Part shown: positions 8,036 through 15,048 of the stretch, in pieces | How the letters are laid out: every line of letters starts with the position of its first letter | How positions within the stretch are numbered: the first letter of the stretch is position 1 | NCBI GenBank assembly: GCA_919901335.1 | Contig: CAKKOZ010000114.1 | Coordinates: 1 to 21,916, forward strand | DNA length: 21,916 nt | Direction of reading: 5' to 3' | From: Nitrospiria bacterium | Lineage (GTDB): Bacteria; Nitrospirota; Nitrospiria; JACQBZ01 | The notes under the pieces: model-generated | Told to the model about the DNA's origin: nothing | The model's database searches: none | Seen by the model: only the letters and a program-made list of their open reading frames with translations | Made by a program: the position numbers and the translations under genes

Positions 8036-9223
8036 CTATCCCTTTTTTTCTCTCTCGGCCGGCTTCTGAACAAGCTGCACGACGCCGCCTCTCTGTCCGA
8101 TCCAGACATTTCCTTCCGGATCCATGGCGACGGCGTAGACGTCATCGCCGATCAGGCCGTCCGCTTTGGTATGGCTTCGCCATTGTATACCGTCAAAACG
8201 TGAGATGCCGTGATTCGTCCCGGCCCAGATCACCCCCAACGCGTCGCGCTCCAGCGCATAGATGATGTTTCCGGCCAGTCCCTGTTTTGTGGTGTAGTTC
8301 GTCCAATGCGTCCCGTCAAAGCGGCTGACCCCGCCGCCCCATGTGCCGAACCATTTGTCGCCTTTTGAATCAATCAGCATCGCGAAGATGTAATTCTCGT
8401 TGTAGGTCTCTTTTCCCTCCGCATCCAAAACGCTCAGATCATGAAAATGGCCGGCATAGCTTCGGCCGGGCGCCAATTCCACGCCGCTTTTCTCCGGAGA
8501 CGATTCATACGCTTCCCCGGTTGTCTGTTTGTGTTTGAGCGACAGCTCGTTGGGCGCGCCCAATCCGTCTTTGTGCGTGTAGGTTGCCCACTGGTTGCCT
8601 TCGGGCGCTTTTGGATCAAACCGGTTCACGCCCTCTTCGGTCCCGAACCAGAGTGATCCGTCGCGATCCACGGCCTGACTGTAAACCCACTTATTCACCA
8701 GACCATCGCCGGTGTCGTAAACCTTGAAGCGGGATCCCTCCGGCGCCGATGGATCATAGCGGCTCACCCCGTTCCAGGTCGCGACCCACATCCCGCCGTC
8801 GGGATGAAAATCAATGTCGTACACCCAGGGATCGGACAGCCCGTCTTGTTTGCCGTAGGACTTCCATCGGTCTCCATCCAGCCGCATCAGCCCGCCGGCA
8901 TCCGTCCCAAACCACGGCGCGCCGTTTGGATCCACATGGATCGTGAAAATGTAGTTGCTGGTCAATCCGTCCGCCTTGGTATAGGTCTTGATCAACGTTC
9001 CATCGGAGCGGTTTACCTTGAGAATTCCGGTGGAGGTTCCGACCCACAGAAAAGGCCCGTCCGCTCGAAGAGCACGGACCACATTCCCCTGACCCGTTTC
9101 AAATTTTTCCAGAACGGCATACTCTTTCGGAGCGGGAAGTTTGACCGTGCAGCCCCAGACAAAAAAGAGGCCTGCGAGAATGCCGATCGAGACGGTCCAT
9201 TTCCATTGAGGTGAGAGCGACAT
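8036..9223 (-). CDS. Seven-bladed beta-propeller lipoprotein encoded between sucC and sucD
   Basis: This is a 395-residue secreted protein. Residues 1-25 form a lipoprotein signal with VWGC at 22-25; the Trp at -2 makes the lipobox slightly unusual. The rest is seven repeats of the two-component-regulator-propeller type (Reg_prop): LWVGT, PWFGT, MWVAT, LWFGT, KWFGT, IWAGT and VWIGQ, each followed by a DGL turn or similar. That count gives one complete propeller. An insertion of about 45 residues lies between the fourth and fifth blades. There is no kinase, PAS or DNA-binding domain, so it is not a whole sensor kinase. The ATG at 9223 shares its A with the sucC stop (TGATG), and its own TAG is one base before the sucD ATG. 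Ligand and partner are unknown. Confidence 0.9.
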   Translation of the reverse strand: MSLSPQWKWTVSIGILAGLFFVWGCTVKLPAPKEYAVLEKFETGQGNVVRALRADGPFLWVGTSTGILKVNRSDGTLIKTYTKADGLTSNYIFTIHVDPNGAPWFGTDAGGLMRLDGDRWKSYGKQDGLSDPWVYDIDFHPDGGMWVATWNGVSRYDPSAPEGSRFKVYDTGDGLVNKWVYSQAVDRDGSLWFGTEEGVNRFDPKAPEGNQWATYTHKDGLGAPNELSLKHKQTTGEAYESSPEKSGVELAPGRSYAGHFHDLSVLDAEGKETYNENYIFAMLIDSKGDKWFGTWGGGVSRFDGTHWTNYTTKQGLAGNIIYALERDALGVIWAGTNHGISRFDGIQWRSHTKADGLIGDDVYAVAMDPEGNVWIGQRGGVVQLVQKPAEREKKG

Positions 9224-10386
9224 CAGGCGTGGATCAGGCTTACAATCTTTTGAGCCCCCTCCCACATCGTCCTTGCAACAACAAGGTTCAGTCCGGAGTC
9301 GGCGAGCATCTGCCGCGCCTCCACGGCATTCGTCCCTTCCAACCGCACGACAAGGGGAACCCGGATCGAAACCTCTTTGGCGGCATCCATGACGCCGTCC
9401 GCGATCCGCTCGCACCGGACGATTCCGCCGAAGATATTGATAAAGACGCCTTTGACATTGCGGTCGGACATCAGGATGGTAAAAGCCTGCTTCACGGTTT
9501 CTTTCGATGCGCCGCCGCCGACGTCCAGAAAATTAGCCGGAAAGGACCCGGCCAGCTTAATCGTATCCATCGTGGCCATCGCCAGGCCGGCCCCGTTCAC
9601 CATGCAGCCGATCTCCCCGTCCAGCTTGACATAATTCAGGCCGTATTGCGAGGCGAGGACTTCAAGCGGATCTTCTTCATCGAGATCGCGGAGCGCCTTG
9701 ATGTCGTCGTTACGATAAATGGAATTGTCGTCAAAGGTCACCTTGGCGTCCAGTGCGATCAGCTTTTTATCCCGTGTGATCACGAGCGGATTGATCTCAA
9801 CGACGGCCGCGCCTTTCTCCATGAAAAGGCGATAGAGATTGCCCATCATCTGAACGAACGGGCCAAGCAGCTCTTTTTCGAATCCAAGTTGATAGCCCAG
9901 CGCCCGTCCGTGGAAGGCCTGGTAGCCGGCGGCCGGATCAATCAGTGTTTTTAGAATTTTCTCGGGCGAATGGGCCGCGACTTCTTCGATCTCCATTCCA
10001 CCGGCGCGGGACGCCACAAAAACAGGCCAGCCCGAAAACCGATCAACCAAAAGGCTCACATAAAGCTCGCTTGCGATATCCGCGCCCTCTTCGACCAGGA
10101 GGCGCTGTACTTTGCGGCCTTCCGGCCCGGTCTGATGGGTGACGAGGACCTTCCCCAGAAGCTCGCGGGCCAGGGTTCCGACCTGAGCGCGATCCTTTGT
10201 CAGCTTAACCCCACCGGCCTTCCCCCGTCCGCCGGCATGGATCTGTGCCTTGACGACATAGACAGGCGATTGAAGCTCGCCCGCCCAGGCCTGAGCTTCC
10301 TCAACCGACGCGACGCCCTTTCCCCGTGGCACCGGGATATTAAACTGCGCGAATAACTGCTTGGCTTGAAACTCGTGGATGTTCAT
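9223..10386 (-). CDS. sucC: Succinyl-CoA synthetase (ADP-forming) subunit beta
   Basis: SucC holds the ATP-grasp nucleotide site and the succinate site of succinyl-CoA synthetase. At 387 residues it matches E. coli SucC length. MNIHEFQAKQLFAQFNIPVP opens the protein. KAQIHAGGRGKAGGVKL (46-62) is the ATP-grasp loop, and EINPLVITRDKKLIALDAKVTFDDNS (197-222) holds metal ligands. NIFGGIVRCERIADG (317-331) and VVRLEGTN (346-353) are conserved C-terminal motifs. Its stop overlaps the next start by one base (TGATG). A promoter with an extended -10 lies about 40 nt upstream. A weak AGGA precedes the ATG. Confidence 0.97.
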   Translation of the reverse strand: MNIHEFQAKQLFAQFNIPVPRGKGVASVEEAQAWAGELQSPVYVVKAQIHAGGRGKAGGVKLTKDRAQVGTLARELLGKVLVTHQTGPEGRKVQRLLVEEGADIASELYVSLLVDRFSGWPVFVASRAGGMEIEEVAAHSPEKILKTLIDPAAGYQAFHGRALGYQLGFEKELLGPFVQMMGNLYRLFMEKGAAVVEINPLVITRDKKLIALDAKVTFDDNSIYRNDDIKALRDLDEEDPLEVLASQYGLNYVKLDGEIGCMVNGAGLAMATMDTIKLAGSFPANFLDVGGGASKETVKQAFTILMSDRNVKGVFINIFGGIVRCERIADGVMDAAKEVSIRVPLVVRLEGTNAVEARQMLADSGLNLVVARTMWEGAQKIVSLIHA

Positions 10387-10423
10387 CGGATGGGTTCCTG
10401 ATGGATTGGATCAACGGAGGGAA

Positions 10424-10453
10424 ATTTTATCAGACTGGACAACCTGAAAGCAA
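10424..10453 (-). promoter_or_regulatory. Promoter of the sucC-propeller-sucD operon
   Basis: TTGCTT (10453-10448) and TAAAAT (10429-10424) are 18 bp apart. TGA directly before the latter makes an extended -10. The leader to the sucC ATG is about 30 nt. The element faces away from the dus promoter 40-90 bp further right. Confidence 0.6.
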
Positions 10454-10491
10454 CTGGGATTTATGGGTGAAAGCGGATGGAGCCGGTATCT

Positions 10492-10520
10492 TTGACTCCG
10501 GAAGCATCCGATGGTATGAT
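10492..10520 (+). promoter_or_regulatory. Promoter of the dus-maf pair
   Basis: TTGACT (10492-10497), a 17-bp spacer and TATGAT (10515-10520), with TGG before it as extended -10. The predicted start near 10527 lies after the upstream in-frame ATG at 10401. This supports 10563 as the true dus start. Confidence 0.8.
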
Positions 10521-10562
10521 GATCCGCTCAAACGCGACCTGTCACGGGGAAACGGACGTTTC

Positions 10563-11681
10563 ATGAACGAAAACTCATTTTGGAATCATCTCCCCCAGCC
10601 GATCGTCGGCCTCGCCCCGATGGACGGCGTAACCGATGCGGTCTTCCGCGCCATCACGGCGCGGCATGGAGGCCCCGATATCAGTTTCACGGAGTTTACC
10701 TCGGTCGACCGGATTGTGCTGGGCCATGATCCGGATCTGTCCGATCTCCGTTACAGCGAGATCGAGCGGCCGGTGATCGCACAGGTATTCGGAACGGAGC
10801 CCGAGGCCTTCTATCGCGCTGCGCATCTTATTTGCGAGCTGGGTTTCGACGGCATCGATATCAACATGGGCTGCCCCTCAAAAACCATCGCTGGAGCCGG
10901 AGCCGGAGCCGGATTGATCCGTACGCCTGAACGCGCGCGCGAGATTCTCCAACGGACGCGGCAGGGAATATGGGACTGGGCCGCCGGTCAGGAGATTGGC
11001 CGGATCGGCCTTCCGGCCGTTGTCGTTGAGAGCATCCCGCGCGTAAAAGCTTGTTGGTTCAGCCAAACGCCCGATCCCGCCGAGGCGGCTCTCCGGCGGA
11101 CGATCCCGGTCTCGGTCAAGACACGCCTCGGATATAACCAGGTCGTCATCGAGGACTGGATCCCCTCCCTGCTTTCGGAATCCCCGGCCGCGATCACGCT
11201 TCACGGCCGAACGCTGGCCCAGCGTTACCGCGGCGAGGCGGACTGGGAGGCGATCGCGCGCGCGGCCGAGATCGTTCGGGGCTCCGGCACGCTGATCCTG
11301 GGAAACGGCGATATACGATCCGCCGCGACGGCCGTCCGCCGGATCCGCGAGACCGGCGTCCACGGTGTACTGCTCGGCCGGGCCGCGATGGGCAACCCGT
11401 GGATATTTAGAACCGGTGATTCGATACGAACCGCCGTGCGGACCGGAGAGACGCCGCCGGCCGATCCGTGTATTTCGCCCGTTGAGAAGCTGGCCGTGGC
11501 GCTTGAGCATGCCGAGCTATTCGACCGGAATCGCGGGACGCTGTCGTTCCGAGTCGTACGCAAATACCTCTCGGCCTACTGCCGCGGTTTCAAAAACGCG
11601 TCCGAGCTGCGTCAACGCCTCGTCCGGGTCGATACGCTCCGGGAATTGGAAGCGATCCTCCAACCGGTCGTATGCGGCTGA
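10563..11681 (+). CDS. dus: tRNA-dihydrouridine synthase (Dus family)
   Basis: Dus enzymes use FMN and NADPH to reduce uridines in tRNA D-loops. The 372 residues show VGLAPMDGVTDAVFR (15-29) for FMN binding, DINMGCPSKT (99-108) with catalytic Cys104, VSVKTRLGY (183-191), TLHGRT (212-217), and the phosphate-binding GNGDI and GVLLGRAAMGNPW. Between the catalytic loop and VSVKTR lie about 35 more residues than in DusB-type enzymes (about 134-175). The loop after the catalytic Cys is a GAGAGAG run encoded by three GGAGCC-type repeats. A start at 10401 is possible on paper, but the promoter, the family N-terminus and composition favour 10563. Which tRNA position it modifies is not readable. maf overlaps its 3' end. 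Confidence 0.93.
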   Translation: MNENSFWNHLPQPIVGLAPMDGVTDAVFRAITARHGGPDISFTEFTSVDRIVLGHDPDLSDLRYSEIERPVIAQVFGTEPEAFYRAAHLICELGFDGIDINMGCPSKTIAGAGAGAGLIRTPERAREILQRTRQGIWDWAAGQEIGRIGLPAVVVESIPRVKACWFSQTPDPAEAALRRTIPVSVKTRLGYNQVVIEDWIPSLLSESPAAITLHGRTLAQRYRGEADWEAIARAAEIVRGSGTLILGNGDIRSAATAVRRIRETGVHGVLLGRAAMGNPWIFRTGDSIRTAVRTGETPPADPCISPVEKLAVALEHAELFDRNRGTLSFRVVRKYLSAYCRGFKNASELRQRLVRVDTLRELEAILQPVVCG

Positions 11682-12301
11682 TCCTCGCCTCAACGTCACC
11701 GCGCCGGAAAGAAATCTTTTCGCTGCTCGGCCTGCCATTTGAGGTGGTCTCTCCAGGCATCAAGGAAGTCTTTCGGCCGGAACGATCCCCCGCCGATGAG
11801 GCGGTTTACTGGGCGGTTGAAAAGGCCCGCGCGGTCGCTCGCCTCCATCCGGATGCGATCGTGATCGGGAGCGATACGGTGATTGATCTGGAGGCCCGGA
11901 CGATCGGCAAGCCGGCCGATACGGAAGACGCGATGCGGATTTTATCTCTTCTGGTCGGCCGAACCCATACCGTTGTTACGGCCGTCGCGGCGGTCTTCCC
12001 GGATAAAAATGAACGCATCGCGATCGAAATGACGAAGGTGCGGATGCGGCCGGTGTCAACCGAAGTTTTGATCCGGTATGCCGCGACCGGCGAACCGATG
12101 GACAAGGCCGGCGCCTACTCGCTTCAGGGCGAAGGACGGAAACTGGTCGAATCGATCGAAGGAGATTATCTCGCCGCAGTCGGTCTTCCTCTGCGCGCGG
12201 TGGCCGGATTATTGGGTGAGGAAGGACTCCGGCCCACGGAGAATGTCGAAACAATATACCGCCGGCGTGATATTATGAATTGGCTTAGCTATGAGGCGTG
12301 A
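11672..12301 (+). CDS. maf: Maf-family nucleoside triphosphate pyrophosphatase
   Basis: Maf proteins hydrolyse non-canonical or surplus NTPs to monophosphates. The 209 residues begin with LILASTSPRRKEIFSLLG, the family signature. IGSDTVIDLE (65-74) and GEPMDKAGAYSLQGEG (139-154) follow. The DKAGAY form matches the YhdE-type (dTTP/UTP and modified pyrimidines) more than the YceF type. The gene starts 10 bp inside the end of dus, so the two are translationally coupled. A C-terminal tail of about 15 residues (ENVETIYRRRDIMNWLSYEA) extends past the usual end. No clear terminator is visible in the 43 bp to the convergent gene. Confidence 0.94.
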   Translation: MRLILASTSPRRKEIFSLLGLPFEVVSPGIKEVFRPERSPADEAVYWAVEKARAVARLHPDAIVIGSDTVIDLEARTIGKPADTEDAMRILSLLVGRTHTVVTAVAAVFPDKNERIAIEMTKVRMRPVSTEVLIRYAATGEPMDKAGAYSLQGEGRKLVESIEGDYLAAVGLPLRAVAGLLGEEGLRPTENVETIYRRRDIMNWLSYEA

Positions 12302-12344
12302 GCGATCTCTTCGCGATTGGCCCTTCCTCTTTATTTCCCCGTTT

Positions 12345-12626
12345 TTAATTCATGCCTTGCTTTTTCATGCCCTGTCCCTTGCCTTCATTCCGACCTTGCC
12401 CCTTGCCTTTTGGTAATTCATCGGGGGTTAAGAATCCATCTCCATTGGCGTCCATCTTTTTAAATCGATTTTCAGCATTGGCCAAGAACTCCTCCTTCGA
12501 CAATTTTACATCCTTATTAGTATCGGCCCCGGCCAACCCCGGGGGGAATTCCTGCGCCCGGCTCATCGGGACAGAAACACAGAACAGCGCGACAACCATG
12601 AACGCGAAAACGACTTGAATCCTCAT
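12345..12626 (-). CDS. Small secreted EF-hand calcium-binding protein
   Basis: This 93-residue protein has a signal peptide (1-24, cleavage likely after SRA, before QEF). Two EF-hand loops follow. The first is DTNKDVKLSKEE (35-46). The second, DANGDGFLTPDE (59-70), fits the DxNxDGxxxxxE pattern perfectly. The end is a low-complexity GKGQG repeat (KGKGQGRNEGKGQGMKKQG). It is therefore periplasmic or secreted and probably binds calcium. AAGAGG lies before the ATG. The gene starts 26 nt after the frdA stop on the same strand, so read-through from the rTCA operon is possible, though a functional link is not evident. Confidence 0.87.
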   Translation of the reverse strand: MRIQVVFAFMVVALFCVSVPMSRAQEFPPGLAGADTNKDVKLSKEEFLANAENRFKKMDANGDGFLTPDELPKGKGQGRNEGKGQGMKKQGMN

Positions 12627-12652
12627 CCGTGGCCTCTTTTTCTTTTAGTGGT

Positions 12653-14266
12653 TTATGGTTTAATTAAAGCCGCGGGGGTGATCGCTTCGCGGCGGACGTA
12701 ATCGGGAAGGATGATCGGTGCGACCCGTTTCGGCTTGATTCCGTTCTTCTCCAGTTCCTTCCGGAACCGTGTTACATGGGACAGCGTCAGCTTTCCGGCT
12801 GGAACCGATTTGGCGCGTTTTGCCGCGGCAGAGCCGGCCCGCTTTCCGAAAACAATTAAATCGAGAAGTGAATTTCCCATCAGCCGGTTTCGTCCATGCA
12901 GCCCGCCGGAGGCCTCCCCGGCAACGAACAGGCCGGCCACATTCGACCGGCCCTCCACGTCAATCGCCACGCCGCCGTTCTGGTAATGAAGCGTGGGGTA
13001 GATCAGCACCGGCTCTTTTCGAATATCAATTCCGTACCGCTCAAACTGACGGACCATCGCCGGGAAACGTTTTGTGATGCTCCCATCGCCCATCAGAAGA
13101 TCAATCATCGGGACGTCCAGCCAGACCCCAACCCGTCCGGACGGCGTCTTCACACCCCGGCCCTCGGCGCATTCCCGTATGATCGCCGCGGCCACGACAT
13201 CGCGTGTGTCCAGCTCGTTCACGAACCGTTTGCCGTTCCGGTTGACGAGATGCCCGCCGTCGGACCGGATGCCTTCGGTCACGAGCGCGCCGGCCAGCTG
13301 CTCCGGAAAAACCGACCCGGTGGGATGATATTGAAAGGTATCGGCATGGGCCAGCTTTGCACCGGTGCGATAGGCCAGCACCAGCGCGTCGCCGGTCGCA
13401 CCGTAATGATTGCTCGTTGGAAAACCCTCGATATGAAGCCGTCCGGAGCCGCCCGTCGCCAGGATGACCGATTTGGCCGAGACGATGATAAACCGGCCGT
13501 TGTCCATGTTTTTGAGCACCGCGCCGGAGCACCGCCCGTCCGGATCGGTCAGCAGCTCCACGACGGGTGAAAATTCAAGAATCGGAATCTGTTTGTTCAG
13601 CACCTCGTCCTTAAGCACCCGCATGATCTCAAGTCCGGTATAGTCGCTGCAGGTGAGAAGCCGCGGTTTTGTGCTGCCGCCGCCTTTTTTGGTCTTGAGG
13701 TTTCCGCTCTCGTCCCGGTCGAACAGAACGCCGAGCCCAATCAGCCACTGTGCAGCCATCGGGCCTTCTTCCACCAAAACCTTCAGAAGATGGGGGTCGT
13801 TTTTATGATGCCCGCCGCGAAGGGTGTCGAAGAAATGGGTCACGGGCGAATCATCCTCGGTGATCGCGACCTGCATCCCGCCCTGGGCCATGACGGTATT
13901 GGAATCGCCCATCCGCAGTTTGGTCACGAGCAGCACGTCCGCACCGAGCGCTTTGGCCGTCAGCGCGGCCGTCGCGCCGGCCCCGCCGCCGCCAACGACG
14001 AGGACATCCACGCGATACTGCGGCGTGAGATCAAGACCGGCCGGAACGGGACTGTCCGACTCTAAGAGTTCGGCCACTTCCCGAACGGTCCGCTCGCCCG
14101 CGTTGGGCCCGATGCGGATGGGATGATACTCTTCCTTTTTGTAATCCGGATGATAGGCATGAACCAGCCGATCCTTATCGGCCGGTGTCAGGATCGGAAT
14201 CGTAAGCGCGCGGCGTTCATCGCGCCCCGTCAGCACCCGACTCTTCGACTCCTCAATCGGATCCAT
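12653..14266 (-). CDS. frdA: Fumarate reductase/succinate dehydrogenase-type flavoprotein, non-covalent FAD predicted
   Basis: This is the catalytic subunit interconverting fumarate and succinate, 537 residues. An N-terminal extension of ~80 residues precedes the FAD-binding fold VLVVGGGGAGATAA (88-101). ILATGGSGR (268-276), FQYHPTG (311-317), TEGIRSDGG (330-338), TRD (354-356), LHYQNGG (426-432) and HGRNRLMGNSLLDL (457-470) cover FAD and dicarboxylate binding, including the likely proton-relay Arg355 and substrate-binding His427 and Arg461. Where FrdA/SdhA have SHTV with the FAD-linked His, this reads SNTV (Asn123), so covalent flavin is not expected. In E. coli FrdA, replacing that His kept fumarate reduction but lost succinate oxidation; by analogy this enzyme should run reductively. 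It follows frdB by 15 nt. A fumarate-reductase-like relative with another acceptor cannot be excluded. Confidence 0.88.
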   Translation of the reverse strand: MDPIEESKSRVLTGRDERRALTIPILTPADKDRLVHAYHPDYKKEEYHPIRIGPNAGERTVREVAELLESDSPVPAGLDLTPQYRVDVLVVGGGGAGATAALTAKALGADVLLVTKLRMGDSNTVMAQGGMQVAITEDDSPVTHFFDTLRGGHHKNDPHLLKVLVEEGPMAAQWLIGLGVLFDRDESGNLKTKKGGGSTKPRLLTCSDYTGLEIMRVLKDEVLNKQIPILEFSPVVELLTDPDGRCSGAVLKNMDNGRFIIVSAKSVILATGGSGRLHIEGFPTSNHYGATGDALVLAYRTGAKLAHADTFQYHPTGSVFPEQLAGALVTEGIRSDGGHLVNRNGKRFVNELDTRDVVAAAIIRECAEGRGVKTPSGRVGVWLDVPMIDLLMGDGSITKRFPAMVRQFERYGIDIRKEPVLIYPTLHYQNGGVAIDVEGRSNVAGLFVAGEASGGLHGRNRLMGNSLLDLIVFGKRAGSAAAKRAKSVPAGKLTLSHVTRFRKELEKNGIKPKRVAPIILPDYVRREAITPAALIKP

Positions 14267-14281
14267 TCGGCAGGCTTTCGT

Positions 14282-14986
14282 CTATTGAGAAGGTTGGGCC
14301 GCGGCCTTGATCTCTTCTTCGTTCATGGACAGGATCTTTTTCCATTCGTCCGCATATTTTCCGGACTGGATATCGGCAATCCGCCGGGCGAGGTCCTGCG
14401 GCGGCGCCGTCAGAAGGGCCCCCTGCGCGCGGCTGGCGTACAACGCGACATGATTCGGAGCGATGTCGGCAATGCAGACCGGAATACACTGGCCGCACAT
14501 CACGCAGTCCATGAACATCTCCGAGACCTTCTCGAAATCGCCGAAGACCGCCTTCCAGACGCCGTCCCGTACGTCGATCCCCTGCGGACAGGCCTCGGTG
14601 CAGGCGTTGCAGTTCCGGCAGAGCGAGGCCTCGGGATAGATCTTAAACAGCTCCTGCTTCGGATCCGAGATCCGGTCGAGATCGTAGACCGCCTTGCGGT
14701 TCGGATAATAGGCGAAATTCAGATAGAACGACATCCCGTCCTCGACCAGCGTCTGGCAGCCCAGTCCGTTTCGAAGGCGGACGTCTTCCTTCGTCCGGTA
14801 TGTAACGGCGCAGGCCCCGCAGAAGCCGCCGAGACATCCCGCGCCGCGGACGACCTCATGGCCGGTATACCACATGGCCCGGAGCATCGTGAGCCCTTCG
14901 GGCACGGCATACGGCCGGCCCATGATCTCGACTGTAATCATTCGGCCATGGGCGCCGATCGTGCTTTCAGACATGGGGTCAGACAT
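14282..14986 (-). CDS. frdB: Fumarate reductase iron-sulfur subunit with three predicted clusters
   Basis: This electron-transfer partner of FrdA has 234 residues. Cys51, 56, 59 and 77 (GCLGGFCGAC and GLGC) fit a plant-type [2Fe-2S] cluster. CRNCNACTEACP (123-134) and CVMCGQCIPVC (161-171) each have the CxxCxxCxxxC spacing of a [4Fe-4S] cluster. Ordinary SdhB/FrdB proteins have one [4Fe-4S] and one [3Fe-4S] with a different second motif (CxxxxxCxxxCP). The second motif also lacks the usual Pro after the last Cys. There is no membrane segment and no SdhC/D-type gene nearby. I chose the ATG at 14986 because GGAAGGA lies just before it; a GTG at 15010 is weaker. It belongs to aclBA-acn-frdBA. 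Confidence 0.87.
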   Translation of the reverse strand: MSDPMSESTIGAHGRMITVEIMGRPYAVPEGLTMLRAMWYTGHEVVRGAGCLGGFCGACAVTYRTKEDVRLRNGLGCQTLVEDGMSFYLNFAYYPNRKAVYDLDRISDPKQELFKIYPEASLCRNCNACTEACPQGIDVRDGVWKAVFGDFEKVSEMFMDCVMCGQCIPVCIADIAPNHVALYASRAQGALLTAPPQDLARRIADIQSGKYADEWKKILSMNEEEIKAAAQPSQ

Positions 14987-15021
14987 GATTCCTTCCGATT
15001 GAATCTGCACGCTCCCACAAT

Positions 15022-15041
15022 CCCCGGCCGTGAGGCCGGGG
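15022..15041 (-). other. GC-rich hairpin between acn and frdB
   Basis: CCCCGGCC (15022-15029) and GGCCGGGG (15034-15041) pair perfectly over a GTGA loop, 8 nt past the aconitase stop. No U-run follows, so strong termination is unlikely. It may protect the upstream mRNA 3' end or reduce frdBA expression. It also resembles a REP-like palindrome but no second copy was seen. Confidence 0.5.
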
Positions 15042-15048
15042 TTACGGG

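Noticed and set aside
7294..8265. Long plus-strand open frame opposite sucD and the end of the propeller gene
   Set aside because: It is the complement of a clear SucD; its composition (Arg, His, Asp rich) is typical of antisense in GC-rich DNA.
9224..9415. N-terminal extension of the propeller protein into sucC
   Set aside because: It is Arg/Cys-rich out-of-frame sucC sequence; the lipoprotein signal starts exactly at the TGATG overlap.
10401..10562. 54-residue N-terminal extension of Dus
   Set aside because: It lies upstream of or across a good promoter (TTGACT-17-TATGAT), lacks Dus features, and the family N-terminus begins at 10563.
12302..12344. Terminator between convergent maf and the EF-hand gene
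   Set aside because: Only a 4-bp stem (GCGA/TCGC) is visible, followed by pyrimidine-rich sequence; too weak to call.
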